Below are positions 1 through 9,853 of a DNA stretch of 61,888 nucleotides, piece after piece. Under the pieces are notes generated by a model. The model saw nothing but the letters and a program-made list of their open reading frames with translations. It made no database searches and had not been told where the DNA came from. Every line of letters starts with the position of its first letter. The first letter of the stretch is position 1. The translations under genes and the position numbers were made by a program. The stretch comes from Lachnoclostridium sp. UBA1308. Lineage in GTDB: Bacteria > Bacillota > Clostridia > Lachnospirales > Lachnospiraceae. The DNA is taken from positions 119,166 to 181,053 of the forward strand of contig DBTU01000053.1 in assembly GCA_002307215.1 (NCBI GenBank), read 5' to 3'.

Positions 1-57
1 TATATGGAAACATTTTTTCCCAGTCTTGTCACTATCCCTGCCAGGCTGAACTGTAAC
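1..57. repeat. Right half of a dispersed palindromic repeat
   Basis: The sequence ends in GGCTGAACTGTAAC at 44-57. Together with the preceding 43 bases it closely matches the right arm of the full element at 28881-29082, sharing TATATGGAAACATTT, TATCACTATCC-like and GGCTGAACTGTAAC blocks. The left half lies outside the window. It ends 13 bases downstream of the stop codon of the CotH-type gene, so it may act as that gene's 3' structured end. Confidence 0.75.
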
Positions 58-70
58 CTTTACTTATCTA

Positions 71-2020
71 TTATTTTGTCACCATCTTTACTTCTACCCG
101 GTTCTCGCTTATCATCTCAGGGGTAATAAGCAGTTCCTTACCTTTCACTTTATCACCATTAACAAGCCAGTAATCAAACTTCTTACCCTTAGGCACAGTT
201 GCTGTGACGGTTGTGTTAATATCGGAATAATAGCTCCCCTGAAAAGCGGTATCAGCCGTATTAGAATTTATTTTAATCTGACAGCCGTCCGAAGGCTCAA
301 CACTTAGGGTATAGATATCCTCCAGATTAAAATGCTCCTGATATTGTGTTAGGATATTCTGATTCCGCAAAAGAATGTAATTCTTGAGGTCCATCATACG
401 ACCTGAGAGTTGATCCTCGCTTACCCAATCCTCCAGAAGATCCATACCGTAAGTATGCTCCAGTTCATTTAGTCTTGATGCATTCATTTGATCAAGAACG
501 CTGGCAAAGTATGTGGGTTCAAATACACCGTTAATCAGATCCAGAGTTTTCTTAAGGAATATCTCGCGACAGTCCTCTCTCTTCATCAGTTGACCGAACA
601 ACGGGCATATCTCCATTATTTCACCGTTTTTCCCGATATATTTACTAATATTGTTATCGGTAGCTTCTTTCCCATAAATTCCTGTACTAAAATCCATGTC
701 GTGAAGGAGGTAACGCCATTTGCCATCAAATGGAGCCTCACCGTAATTCTCGCCCTCACCAGTATAATAGCGGTAGGTTTTATAGTTATTATGGGGCCAA
801 TCTTCATTATTCAAGTAGATGTTGAGCGCAAAGTAATCCAGATAATTCTCCACATCAATCAAAGCGGAAAGCTTCTTAAAATTGTCATCGTTCGTTAAAT
901 CAGTCCTGGAATAGGTTTGATACATATCATCATATTCCTTAACGTTTTCCGTGTTTTCGCCGTCACTGTCCGGATTCTTATTAAGTTCCCCACCTTCAAG
1001 TACCTGAAAGCTTCCGTCATAATCACCATAATGGTCCTCAAAATATTCATCACAGTAAACCTCATGAAGCCAGTAAAATCCGCGGTACTCACCATCGACA
1101 AACACAGCGGCGGGACGCACAGCTTCATGATCTAAATAACCGGCCTGTCCGGCGAGTGTCTGGAACAGTTCATCCCTTATAAATGTGAAGCCGTTGTCGT
1201 TACCGCAGTTACGCAGTACCAACTGCTTAAAGGAATCAATCACCTCACCCACCGATGAAGTGCGATCCGGGAAAAATTCGTAACGCAGCTTATTGTTTTG
1301 CTGGTCATATTCTTTTCTGGCAAATATTTTAAATGATTTCTGCTCTCTTGCTCTAGACCACCCTCCATAGGTGCGGATACCTGCATTCTGCGCGATAACC
1401 CGGGTTCCATCCGCTTCAAAGACCTCCAGATATACTTCGCGTTCACCTTCCATACCACGGATATTATAATTTGCCGGATCATCCGGATTTGGTTGTACAC
1501 CGGGATTCTGTGCGATATAATCATCTCTTAGTTTTCCTTCAACAAAGATTCCGTATTCGTAATCATACAGGTTATAGGGATCTGTTGTAACCGAAAATAT
1601 CAGGGTATCAAACCTCTCATTTACGTTCTTACCCACAAAATAAGTATGTACCAGCGTATTCGATTCAGTACCGTCATTATAGTATACCTTTGCTTTGATT
1701 ACAGTTGCCTTTGTATCATTATTTGCGATCAACTTAATAGGTTCTGAATATAAGGCTTGTTCCTCGTTTGGGTCTGATCCATCTGTTGTATAGTAAATTT
1801 TTCCTGGTTTACCACTGTGAATCTCTACCTGCGTGTCCTCCCGATAGAAATAATCAGCCTTTGTAAAAGAAAAATCCTGCTCCGATACCTGTGATATTGA
1901 CGGGGTAATACTAATATCTGTACTTCCTGTATCTGCTGTATCTCCGACATCTCCTCGTTTGCAACTCGAAACGCCAAATAGAATCAGAATAAGTAGTATA
2001 ACAAAATATCTTTTTCTCAT
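71..2020 (-). CDS. CotH-kinase-family lipoprotein with chitobiase-like N-terminal domain
   Basis: The ATG at 2020 is preceded by GGGGGAAAGG, so it is preferred over an upstream in-frame codon; the product is 649 residues. The N-terminus (MRKRYFVILL...) is a lipoprotein signal with lipobox FGVSSC, so the protein should be anchored outside the membrane. Residues about 30-130 resemble the chitobiase/beta-hexosaminidase C-terminal fold (IYYTTDGSDP motif). The central 350 residues look like the CotH family, with RTYGGWSR, a conserved arginine-rich stretch and the HDMDFSTG motif. CotH proteins of spore formers are atypical kinases that phosphorylate other proteins; clostridial cell-surface versions are mostly uncharacterised, and their substrates are unknown. 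The C-terminal 70 residues resemble an InlB B-repeat-like domain. Monocistronic, with the dispersed repeat just downstream. Confidence 0.8.
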   Translation of the reverse strand: MRKRYFVILLILILFGVSSCKRGDVGDTADTGSTDISITPSISQVSEQDFSFTKADYFYREDTQVEIHSGKPGKIYYTTDGSDPNEEQALYSEPIKLIANNDTKATVIKAKVYYNDGTESNTLVHTYFVGKNVNERFDTLIFSVTTDPYNLYDYEYGIFVEGKLRDDYIAQNPGVQPNPDDPANYNIRGMEGEREVYLEVFEADGTRVIAQNAGIRTYGGWSRAREQKSFKIFARKEYDQQNNKLRYEFFPDRTSSVGEVIDSFKQLVLRNCGNDNGFTFIRDELFQTLAGQAGYLDHEAVRPAAVFVDGEYRGFYWLHEVYCDEYFEDHYGDYDGSFQVLEGGELNKNPDSDGENTENVKEYDDMYQTYSRTDLTNDDNFKKLSALIDVENYLDYFALNIYLNNEDWPHNNYKTYRYYTGEGENYGEAPFDGKWRYLLHDMDFSTGIYGKEATDNNISKYIGKNGEIMEICPLFGQLMKREDCREIFLKKTLDLINGVFEPTYFASVLDQMNASRLNELEHTYGMDLLEDWVSEDQLSGRMMDLKNYILLRNQNILTQYQEHFNLEDIYTLSVEPSDGCQIKINSNTADTAFQGSYYSDINTTVTATVPKGKKFDYWLVNGDKVKGKELLITPEMISENRVEVKMVTK

Positions 2021-2161
2021 ACCTTTCCCCCATTTATCACAGTTTAAAATTTGATCAACTTTGTTAGGCAATACGGTGTTAGTAAAGTATTTTTATTATA
2101 TTTTTACTACGGTTATATACAACAGAATTTATTTCATATATTATCCATCTGATATTAAATA

Positions 2162-2193
2162 GTTACAGTTCAGCCTATCGGCTAAACTGTAAC
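2162..2193. repeat. Short form of the dispersed palindromic repeat
   Basis: GTTACAGTTCAGCC, a TATC spacer and GGCTAAACTGTAAC form a 14-bp stem with one mismatch. It carries the ends of the longer element at 28881-29082 without the interior. It lies 34 bases downstream of the stop codon of the diguanylate cyclase gene, where it could terminate transcription. Confidence 0.75.
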
Positions 2194-2226
2194 TATTAAC
2201 ATAATTCATGAATATTCACAGGCCCG

Positions 2227-3438
2227 TTATGCTACAACAACTCTGTTACGACTAATTTTCTTTGCACGGTACAAGGCTATATCGGCTGTTCTAATAAACT
2301 CTTCAATGGATACTTGCTCATGCGGTTTCATCGTGTGTACCCCCAGACTGATTGTGACATAGTTTGATATGTCAGAGTGCTCATGTCTAATCTTCATATC
2401 TTCGATGCTGATACGCATTCTTTCAGCAAACGCTTTTGCATCCTCTTCTTCCATTGCCGGTAAAATAATTGCAAATTCCTCTCCGCCATAACGAACCACT
2501 GTATCCGAATCACTTTCTGTTCCTGTAGACAACACCTCAGCTACACGCTTTAGGCATACATCCCCGGCCTGATGCCCATAGTTATCATTAAACGCCTTGA
2601 AAAAATCTATATCGATCATAATCAATGAAATGTGCTGCTGTTGCTGCCGGCATTGTTTCCATTCCTTATTTAATATCATATCGAAAGCAAAACGGTTATA
2701 AATTCCGGTCAAACCATCCGTTATTGATAACACTTCCAGTTTATGATTGGCCATTTCCAGTTCTAGGTTTAGTCTTTTTAATTCAACTGCACTTTCCCTG
2801 AGTAGCTTTTTGCTTATATAATCCTCCGCTCGATTCTTATACCTCATGAAAGCGATTGCCCCGGAAATAATGATTATAGCTGTACTTTTGATTACATCCC
2901 CAATTAAACGGTCTTCTGATGCATGAAAGCTCAACAAAAAATAAACAAAAAATGTATGTACCGTAAGGTATATTATTACAATAAACAGGGGCCTAAATAT
3001 CGGAGTTACGGCAACCGCGATGATAGAAATCATATATATAAGAACCTCTCCACCGGACATTTGATCCAACAATGACATACCGGCACACCAGCATAATACG
3101 AATATCGTGAAAAGTATACTTAGATTAATATTCCCTTTCACATGCTTTGGTAAATCCTTTGCCATGATATGAAACAGCAGAAGAAATATCACCATTGTAG
3201 GTATCATTATCAGATACATCAATTCATAATATAGATTAGGTTTTTGAAAAATGCCTTCTTTTTTCATAATTATTGTAGCAATTAATTGAAAACTTTCAAT
3301 TATCAGGAAAATTGTTGATATAAGTTTTCCTCTTGTAGCATTTAGTTGATGGATGCCGTTCAGAAAATCCTCACGGTCGCATTTTTGTATTTTGATCTGA
3401 AATAATTCTTTAGACTTATGTAGATAATATCCTAACAT
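2227..3438 (-). CDS. Membrane-bound diguanylate cyclase (GGDEF)
   Basis: The 403-residue protein has a hydrophobic N-terminal half with about six membrane segments (residues ~35-195), a short coiled linker, then a GGDEF domain (~235-400). The active-site motif is RYGGEEF and the metal/substrate residues around IDIDFFKAFND are present, so it should make cyclic di-GMP from GTP. The allosteric inhibitory site (RxxD before the motif) is absent: the equivalent residues are SDSD, so classical product inhibition is not expected. The membrane part is probably the sensor; its ligand is unknown. The gene stands alone. A PilZ-type receptor is encoded about 15 kb away at 18792-19451. Confidence 0.9.
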   Translation of the reverse strand: MLGYYLHKSKELFQIKIQKCDREDFLNGIHQLNATRGKLISTIFLIIESFQLIATIIMKKEGIFQKPNLYYELMYLIMIPTMVIFLLLFHIMAKDLPKHVKGNINLSILFTIFVLCWCAGMSLLDQMSGGEVLIYMISIIAVAVTPIFRPLFIVIIYLTVHTFFVYFLLSFHASEDRLIGDVIKSTAIIIISGAIAFMRYKNRAEDYISKKLLRESAVELKRLNLELEMANHKLEVLSITDGLTGIYNRFAFDMILNKEWKQCRQQQQHISLIMIDIDFFKAFNDNYGHQAGDVCLKRVAEVLSTGTESDSDTVVRYGGEEFAIILPAMEEEDAKAFAERMRISIEDMKIRHEHSDISNYVTISLGVHTMKPHEQVSIEEFIRTADIALYRAKKISRNRVVVA

Positions 3439-3624
3439 AATTTCCTCTGGTTTCCTCTAATATATATTTTAGCGCCAAAGTATATTTTACCACATATTAG
3501 TATATTTTGTCATTTTTTATTTTTAAAAGATTATTGAGAATTATTGGGAAGCATAATTCTCATTTCCAGGGGTAGGTACAAGCTAATTTTTTCGATACTT
3601 TCTGCGTCTGTTACTTTATATCAA

Positions 3625-5706
3625 CTACTTTATATATTTTATGTTGAACTTTACACCTTTGTTTCCGGCGAATACAAGGTATCCCCCTGTCGGGAGCGTT
3701 ACTGTCGTACCATCATAGGTATATGAATTATATATGCAGGTACCGTCTGAGCGGTACACTGACCAGGAAGCAGTCGCCGGTATGGTCACTTTGATCTTCT
3801 TTCCCTGCGATTTTTTGTCTACCTTAAACCACTTTGCGTATTCCTCTTGGCCTATTGTCACCTGAAAGTTCGCTTTTGTGGATAATGTACTTATGGCATC
3901 TTCGGAAATATAGAGTAAATCGCTCATTTTAAGATATTCAGTTTTATTTTTCAAATAATATTCCAAATTATACAAATCTCGCCCGTTGATACCCGGGATT
4001 TGTATTTGCATTTCTGCATTATTTTTGTCGATAATGCAAGCGTTATCAAAATAACCGTCCAATTTCGTCCGCATGGTTCCTATCATTATTGGCGATTCTA
4101 ATGCATATACTTCTGACGAATATATTTCATTGATCATAAAATACTTTTTATCTTTTCTATTCTCCCATACTGCTTTTACCGCATCTGATATTTTGACCGG
4201 CTCAAGCTTTTGAGCCTGATACTCCGAACTTGCCAACTGGCCGAGGGCCGGTAGTGAAGCATAACCGGAGGCGAATAGGTAGGTGTTGCCGTTATCCTCT
4301 TTCATAAATGATACATATGCACTGCCATCTGTCGTGTAAAACCTGCCGTCACCGGTATAATAAAGCTTCTGGGAACTCATCGATGATGCTGATTCTCCTG
4401 CATAGGTACTCAGCACACCGTCCTTGCTGATATCAATTCGTACGACGCCACTCATATAACCATAATAGCCCGAGTACTCCGCCATTTCCGAGGGCATAGT
4501 CCCTCTTATGATATTCTCAAAGGTTTTATCCTCATGTATTTTCTCAATTGCTCCTTTTGCGAGTAATGCTTTTAGTAAAAGTTCCTGAGCAAAAACTTGA
4601 TTATAAATACTTGCTCCACCGCTTGAAAGAACGGCTACTGCCATATCCTCTCCCGGTAATACGATCAGACTTCCGTGAAAGACACCGGTATCTCCTCCCT
4701 TGATCAGAGCCTGAATTCCATACTCCGTAAAAGGATAGGTGTTAACACTGTCCCAGCCAAGGCCGTAAGAAAGGCTTGAATCTTCATCGGGATACCATAA
4801 CCCATTCAGATATTCGGCATTTGCCGTCTGAATGGCTGTTTCTGCTGTAAGTAACTTTAAATTGCTTTCTTTCATAAATGCTTCCGAAAATCGGCATAGA
4901 TCTTCGGGTGTTGAATAAATTCCTCCCGCACCGATTGCAGAGATGTCTTCTGTTGGCAACGCCTTCTTTGAATTATAGAGATATGTCTTAACAAGCCGAT
5001 CTCTGGAAAAATCATCGTCAGGTGTCTTCGTATTTGTAATACTTAATGGATTTGTGATGTATTGCTTCATATAATCGGTGAAGCTGATTCCACTGACCTT
5101 TTCCACCAACATCTGTGCGAGAGTGAAGCCATCATTACAGTAAACACTGAAGGCTCCCGGATCAGCCTTCAACCTTTGTGTTGACAAATTCTTTATGAAT
5201 TCTTCATAATCAATTGCATTATTATCAAATGACATCATGTTATTATAGGAGCTTCCCATCAATCCTGAGGAGTGATTTAAAAGCATCCGAACTGTAATCT
5301 TCTTGTAACGTGAATCCTCCATCTTAAATTCAGGAATATATTTAGTAATGGGATTATCCAGCTTGACCTTTCCACTGTCCACCAGCTGCATTACCGCAGT
5401 TGTCGTGAACATTTTGCTGATGGAGCCAATTCCGTACATATCATCTTTGGTCAATTCCGAATTGTCAGTCTTACTATATACGCCTGACTGACCTGATACA
5501 ACAATCTCATCATTATCGATCAATGCATACGAAACACTGGTCTCACCATACCCTGATATCAATGTATCGGCGGTCAAATCGGCCCACGCCTTTACGGAGC
5601 TATAATTTACAGCTCCCTTTACTTGTACCGAAAACGGCTCTGATGTCATGATGAATATGCATACCATCATAAGCGTAATACTTAATTTTATGATTTTCTT
5701 TAACAT
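3625..5706 (-). CDS. Secreted serine hydrolase of the beta-lactamase/PBP4* family
   Basis: The 693-residue protein begins with a signal peptide (MLKKIIKLSITLMMVCIF) behind an AAAGGATGGG ribosome-binding site. The class C beta-lactamase/AmpH-like domain spans ~40-390, with the SxxK nucleophile motif in GSISKMF and the tyrosine motif YCN in SVYCNDGF; GGDTGVFHG is likely the third motif region. A C-terminal region of about 280 residues is beta-rich and unassigned. Family members act on D-Ala peptides or esters, or as drug-inactivating enzymes; the substrate here cannot be told. Monocistronic. Confidence 0.85.
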   Translation of the reverse strand: MLKKIIKLSITLMMVCIFIMTSEPFSVQVKGAVNYSSVKAWADLTADTLISGYGETSVSYALIDNDEIVVSGQSGVYSKTDNSELTKDDMYGIGSISKMFTTTAVMQLVDSGKVKLDNPITKYIPEFKMEDSRYKKITVRMLLNHSSGLMGSSYNNMMSFDNNAIDYEEFIKNLSTQRLKADPGAFSVYCNDGFTLAQMLVEKVSGISFTDYMKQYITNPLSITNTKTPDDDFSRDRLVKTYLYNSKKALPTEDISAIGAGGIYSTPEDLCRFSEAFMKESNLKLLTAETAIQTANAEYLNGLWYPDEDSSLSYGLGWDSVNTYPFTEYGIQALIKGGDTGVFHGSLIVLPGEDMAVAVLSSGGASIYNQVFAQELLLKALLAKGAIEKIHEDKTFENIIRGTMPSEMAEYSGYYGYMSGVVRIDISKDGVLSTYAGESASSMSSQKLYYTGDGRFYTTDGSAYVSFMKEDNGNTYLFASGYASLPALGQLASSEYQAQKLEPVKISDAVKAVWENRKDKKYFMINEIYSSEVYALESPIMIGTMRTKLDGYFDNACIIDKNNAEMQIQIPGINGRDLYNLEYYLKNKTEYLKMSDLLYISEDAISTLSTKANFQVTIGQEEYAKWFKVDKKSQGKKIKVTIPATASWSVYRSDGTCIYNSYTYDGTTVTLPTGGYLVFAGNKGVKFNIKYIK

Positions 5707-5831
5707 ATCTTATCCCATCCTTTTTTTCATCAAATGTTTTTGCATACAGAATATGGTAATTCAAGGAGTTAGGTTTGTCAAATATGATTGTTAAATATAA
5801 AATACAATAAAAAGCAGTGATTCAACCTCTA

Positions 5832-6641
5832 TTATATCTTGAAGTATTTATGTAGGGTATGCGCAATTCCATCCTCATTATTAGATAAGGTAACCTCATT
5901 TGATATTTTCTTTATACAATCCAGTGCGTTGCCCATAGCTATTCCGAGCCCTGCGAATTGCAACATAGTAATATCATTTTGTGCGTCTCCAAAAGCCATC
6001 ACTTCTTCCGGACTGATATGTAGGTAGTCACAAATATTTTGCAGAGAACTCGCCTTATCAATACCTTTCATTGTCGCCTCAAGATATACCGGTGAGGATT
6101 GTATAAACGATAATTCAGTATTAAATGGCTTCATGATCTTATCTGATACCTGCACTAATATTTCATTTGAGGCAGCAATCAAAACTTTTACCGGATTGAA
6201 ATCTATATTATCTGCAATGTTATCCACTATTTTTATTTCCATATGGTTAAGTTTGCTTTCAACCTCAACCATGAAATCATTCCTGTCTTTCGCATAATAA
6301 TTACTACTGTCATCCACAATTGGCGTTACCTCAAAATTCTCCAGATGCTTCAGCAGTCTCCTCGCCGTTGCTTTCGGAAGTGATTTTTCATAGATTACTT
6401 TATTTTCAGTTACATCAACGATTCTGCCACCGTTATACGAGGACAAAAGACCATGATATCTCTCAAGCTCCAGTTCATTACTTTCTCGCATCATTCCCGG
6501 TGTCGGCCGCCCGGAAGCAAGCACAACCACCACCCCTTGTTTTTGAACTGCATTCAGTGCGTCCTTTGTAAACTGTGTAATTACCTTTTTGTCATTATTG
6601 AGTGTTCCGTCCAAATCAAGTGCTATCATCTTGTAGTGCAT
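5832..6641 (-). CDS. Cof-type HAD-IIB phosphatase
   Basis: The 269-residue protein has motif I DLDGTLNND (nucleophile Asp in LDLDGTL), motif II ASGRPTPGM and the C-terminal motif GDAQNDITML, which is the standard arrangement of Cof/YidA-type phosphatases with a C2B cap. Such enzymes dephosphorylate sugar phosphates, flavin precursors or related metabolites in the cytosol; the substrate cannot be predicted. The start at 6641 follows a CAGGAGGAA site. It is probably transcribed on its own. Confidence 0.92.
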   Translation of the reverse strand: MHYKMIALDLDGTLNNDKKVITQFTKDALNAVQKQGVVVVLASGRPTPGMMRESNELELERYHGLLSSYNGGRIVDVTENKVIYEKSLPKATARRLLKHLENFEVTPIVDDSSNYYAKDRNDFMVEVESKLNHMEIKIVDNIADNIDFNPVKVLIAASNEILVQVSDKIMKPFNTELSFIQSSPVYLEATMKGIDKASSLQNICDYLHISPEEVMAFGDAQNDITMLQFAGLGIAMGNALDCIKKISNEVTLSNNEDGIAHTLHKYFKI

Positions 6642-6710
6642 TACATAATTCCTCCTGAGTAACTTTCCGCTTAAATAATCTGTCTCCTGTTGTCAACAGA
6701 ACATATTTCA

Positions 6711-6968
6711 TCATTTATCTTTTCGTCTTCTGACGCATTCTGCCAGCAGATACTCGATCTGCCCGTTGATTGAGCGAAAATCATCCTCAGCCCAGACCGC
6801 CAGTTCATTCCATAGACCGGGTGAAAGCCTGAGAAGAATCTGCTTCTTCGACTTATCTTTTTCTTTCAGTACTTTTTCTCTACTTAAAACTTCCTGTTCC
6901 ATTTGCCTAATCTTGTCAAGCCGTATCTTAAGCTGTTCTTCCTTCGCTTCTATTATGTTATCTTCCAT
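6711..6968 (-). CDS. Small ribbon-helix-helix (Arc-like) protein
   Basis: The 85-residue protein has an N-terminal charged coiled coil (~5-45) followed by an Arc-type ribbon-helix-helix segment (KQILLRLSPGLWNELAVWAEDDF...). An ATG at 6968 with AGAAGGG ten bases upstream is preferred to a GTG at 6977. Its gene lies 47 bases after the SPFH gene and is likely cotranscribed with it. In related clostridia an Arc-like protein often accompanies an SPFH protein. It may bind DNA, but no partner toxin is visible. Confidence 0.75.
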   Translation of the reverse strand: MEDNIIEAKEEQLKIRLDKIRQMEQEVLSREKVLKEKDKSKKQILLRLSPGLWNELAVWAEDDFRSINGQIEYLLAECVRRRKDK

Positions 6969-7015
6969 TTCACACACCCTTCTGTATACGGTATCTTCTG
7001 CAGGGACTTGGAGGA

Positions 7016-8038
7016 TTAATAAATTGATCCGGTGTTAACAATCGGTTGAGCATCTTTATTACCGCACAGAATTACCAGTAGATTGCTTACCATGGCTGCC
7101 TTACGTTCCTCATCAAGAATGACTATACCTTCTTCTCCCAACTGTTCGATTGCCATCTTGACCATGCTGACTGCACCTTCCACAATCTTATGACGTGCTG
7201 CGATAATCGCTACCGCCTGTTGTCTCTGTAGCATAGCTGCCGCAATTTCTTCCGAATAAGACAGATGGGTAATTCTTACTTCCTTAATCTCCAGTCCTGC
7301 CTCGCTTACCCTCAGCTGTAATTCTTGCTTCATGCAATCCGCGATTTCCTGACTGCTTCCTCTGAGCGTCTTTTCATCCGTATCATCTTCCATAGTGTCA
7401 TAAGGATATAATCTTGCGATATTTCGAATCGTGGAGTCACACTGAATTGATAAAAATGATTTATAATTTTCAACGCTAAATACTGCCTTGGTCGGATCAG
7501 TTACTCTCCAGATAACGATTGCTCCGATGATGATTGGATTGCCAAGTACATCATTAACCTTCTGCTTCTCATTATTTAATGTTAATGTCTTCGTGGATAT
7601 CTTCTTACCACCTGCCGCCGACACGCTCGTATGTGTATTGCTTCCCCTCGTTGCTGTCGCTACTGAGGATATTGAGAGGGTTGTCAGACCTGCCGGATTG
7701 AATGCCACAGCAAACGGATTGGTATAGTAAAAGCCTTCCTTTTTAATTGTTCCATAATATTTACCAAACAAAGTCATAACCATTGCTTCATTTGGGTTAA
7801 TGATATGTAGTCCGCATAGTGGGATTATTAATACACACATGAAGATAATTCCCGTAACAAGCAAAAACACACCAAGAACGACACTGTCATGATCCATATT
7901 AATGCCTCCAAAAATCGTCATTAAGATTGACAGTACATAGCCTGCCAAAATCAAAAGCAGCATGATTCCACCGCTAAAAGGATATATCTCCTTTTCTTCA
8001 ATTATATTCATCTTATTATTGTTACCTTCCTGACTCAT
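7016..8038 (-). CDS. SPFH/Band 7 membrane scaffold protein
   Basis: The 340-residue protein has two N-terminal membrane segments (~24-46 and ~50-75), then an SPFH domain (PNEAMVMTLFGKYYGTIKKEGFYYTNPF) and a helical, alanine-rich tail (EEIAAAMLQRQQAVAIIAARHKIVEGA). SPFH proteins form ring- or cage-like assemblies that organise membrane microdomains, often regulating membrane proteases. The start is supported by AAAGGAGG. Two tandem 10-bp palindromes lie just upstream at 8066-8086, so the SPFH-Arc operon is likely repressor-controlled. Confidence 0.88.
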   Translation of the reverse strand: MSQEGNNNKMNIIEEKEIYPFSGGIMLLLILAGYVLSILMTIFGGINMDHDSVVLGVFLLVTGIIFMCVLIIPLCGLHIINPNEAMVMTLFGKYYGTIKKEGFYYTNPFAVAFNPAGLTTLSISSVATATRGSNTHTSVSAAGGKKISTKTLTLNNEKQKVNDVLGNPIIIGAIVIWRVTDPTKAVFSVENYKSFLSIQCDSTIRNIARLYPYDTMEDDTDEKTLRGSSQEIADCMKQELQLRVSEAGLEIKEVRITHLSYSEEIAAAMLQRQQAVAIIAARHKIVEGAVSMVKMAIEQLGEEGIVILDEERKAAMVSNLLVILCGNKDAQPIVNTGSIY

Positions 8039-8065
8039 GTTGTTTCCTCCTTTAAATACATTTTA

Positions 8066-8086
8066 ATGATATCATTATGATATCAT
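8066..8086. promoter_or_regulatory. Tandem palindromic operator candidate upstream of the SPFH operon
   Basis: ATGATATCAT occurs twice, at 8066-8075 and 8077-8086, 11 bases apart (one helical turn). The pair lies 28 bases upstream of the SPFH start codon, close to the expected promoter. This is the layout expected for cooperative binding of a dimeric repressor. Which regulator binds is not known. Confidence 0.6.
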
Positions 8087-8157
8087 ATTAATATAATAAA
8101 ACCAATTTGTCAATTGAGTTAAATTAGAATATGATTAATATACAAAGGGGCACGGCA

Positions 8158-8233
8158 TTATATTATCATAATATAAATGGAGCTTTTGCAAAATTGCCGG
8201 CAAAAATACAAGCAATCTATGCAACAGCCCCAT
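8158..8233. terminator. Nested hairpins between the SPFH promoter and a histidine kinase gene
   Basis: Three palindromic units fill this gap. TTATATTAT/ATAATATAA lies at 8158-8176. A stem of ATGGAGCTTTTGCA (8177-8190) with TGCAACAGCCCCAT (8220-8233) has 12 of 14 bases paired. TTGCCGGCAA lies inside the loop at 8194-8203. The position, 31 bases past the histidine kinase stop on the minus strand, suggests transcription termination, although no strong T-run is seen. Confidence 0.45.
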
Positions 8234-8263
8234 TAAATGCCACTCCGATAATCATATAATGGT

Positions 8264-9853
8264 CTAGATAATTAATTTACCATGATTTATATTATTGTTA
8301 CTATCCTTTACCTTTTCGTTAGCAATCCCAAAACTTAATGTAAAATAAAATGTACTTCCTTTTCCTTTTTCACTAGCGACTCCGATGTCTCCTTTCATTA
8401 TGTCTACTAACTGCTTGCAAATGGAAAGACCTAACCCTGATCCCCCGAATTCCCTGGTTTTTGAACCATCAATTTGACTAAACCTTTGAAAAAGTCGATC
8501 TATATTAATATCCGAGATACCTATTCCTGTATCTGATACCTTAAAATTTATTTCAACTGTCTGATTTGTTACAGAAAGTAATTCAACATCAAAGCGGACG
8601 CCTCCACTGTGTGTGAATTTGACTGCATTCGATATGAGATTATCAATAATCTGCCGTAAACGTTTTGGATCACCCTTGAGAATTTTGGGGATTTCCGGAG
8701 AAATAGAATATTCAAAGCTTAAGTGTTTATTCTGAGCCATTACCGAGAACAGCTTTATACTTTCATCAATTACCGCTATAAACTCAAATCCCAAATTAAC
8801 AATATCCAGTTTTCCCGCTTCTATTTTTGCCGCATCCAGCAAATCATTAATTATTTGTAGCAGTCCGCTTGCGCATACCTTAATCATATGCGCATTTTCT
8901 TCCTGATCAGCATCCAGACCCGACGACAATAACAGCTCCGACATTCCAATAATGCCATGGAGTGGTGTTCGCAATTCATGAGTCATATTAGTAAGAAATT
9001 CATTCCTTGCCCGGTTGGCTCCTTCTGCCGCTTCCTTACTCTCCAATAGATGCTCTTCATATTCTCTTTGTTTTGTAATATCTTCTATAAACATAAGCAC
9101 TTCATTTTCTTTTAAATTAATCAGTGGAATAGTATTGATTCGAATCCAATAGGACTCAATTCTATTTTGCCCGGCCACTGAGTACTGGATTTCCATATCT
9201 TTTTTTTGATGACCATCCAATATGGCATCATTAATTGCTTTTATAATAACACAAGAATTACAGTGTGGCCCATAACTACAGCCATCCTCGAAGCTGTTCA
9301 AGCAATTTGTTACATCCCCGAACCTAAAACCGGTGATATACGACCCCTCCAAATGAAACATATGCTGTAACCGATTGTTTTCCCACCTTATAATCGCAGA
9401 TTTATCCACAATCAGAATTGCCTGAGGTAAGGCTTCTAAAACATTCTTTAAATTATTTTTTTCTCTGCGAATATCCTCTTCCACATGCTTAATCCGGTCA
9501 ATATCCCGAAATACTACGGCAACACCTTCAATCTCTTTATTCTGGCTGCATATAGCAGAACAATTTGCTGAGACAAATATTACTTCTCCATCCTTCTTTA
9601 CCAGTGCTGTATAATTTTGAAGTCCAAACGTACTTCTATTATCAAGAGTCTTTTGTATTGGACTCACTAAGCTTTCCTTCGTAAAAAAATCTATTATTTG
9701 AAAAATTTCATCAAAATGTTTATCGATTGCATCGCAATTGCGCCAACCAGTTAATTTTTCCGCAGAAGAATTCATAAATGTGATGAAGCCCTGCTTATCG
9801 GTTACTATAAATCCTTCTCCTATACTTGATATTGCTTGGGTTAGGCTATCCAT
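8264..9853 (-). CDS. Cytosolic PAS-PAS sensor histidine kinase
   Basis: The 529-residue protein has no membrane segment. A PAS domain covers ~1-115 (IGEGFIVTDKQGFITFMNSSA) and a second ~135-260 contains a cysteine-rich loop (CSYGPHCNSCV) that might hold a metal or cofactor. The HisKA helix follows, with the phosphoacceptor in MTHELRTPLHG, then a HATPase domain with N box IDNLISNAVKF, DTGIGIS and GGSGLGLSI. It should autophosphorylate and signal to a response regulator, most likely the one encoded 158 bases upstream at 10012-11103. Confidence 0.88.
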   Translation of the reverse strand: MDSLTQAISSIGEGFIVTDKQGFITFMNSSAEKLTGWRNCDAIDKHFDEIFQIIDFFTKESLVSPIQKTLDNRSTFGLQNYTALVKKDGEVIFVSANCSAICSQNKEIEGVAVVFRDIDRIKHVEEDIRREKNNLKNVLEALPQAILIVDKSAIIRWENNRLQHMFHLEGSYITGFRFGDVTNCLNSFEDGCSYGPHCNSCVIIKAINDAILDGHQKKDMEIQYSVAGQNRIESYWIRINTIPLINLKENEVLMFIEDITKQREYEEHLLESKEAAEGANRARNEFLTNMTHELRTPLHGIIGMSELLLSSGLDADQEENAHMIKVCASGLLQIINDLLDAAKIEAGKLDIVNLGFEFIAVIDESIKLFSVMAQNKHLSFEYSISPEIPKILKGDPKRLRQIIDNLISNAVKFTHSGGVRFDVELLSVTNQTVEINFKVSDTGIGISDINIDRLFQRFSQIDGSKTREFGGSGLGLSICKQLVDIMKGDIGVASEKGKGSTFYFTLSFGIANEKVKDSNNNINHGKLII

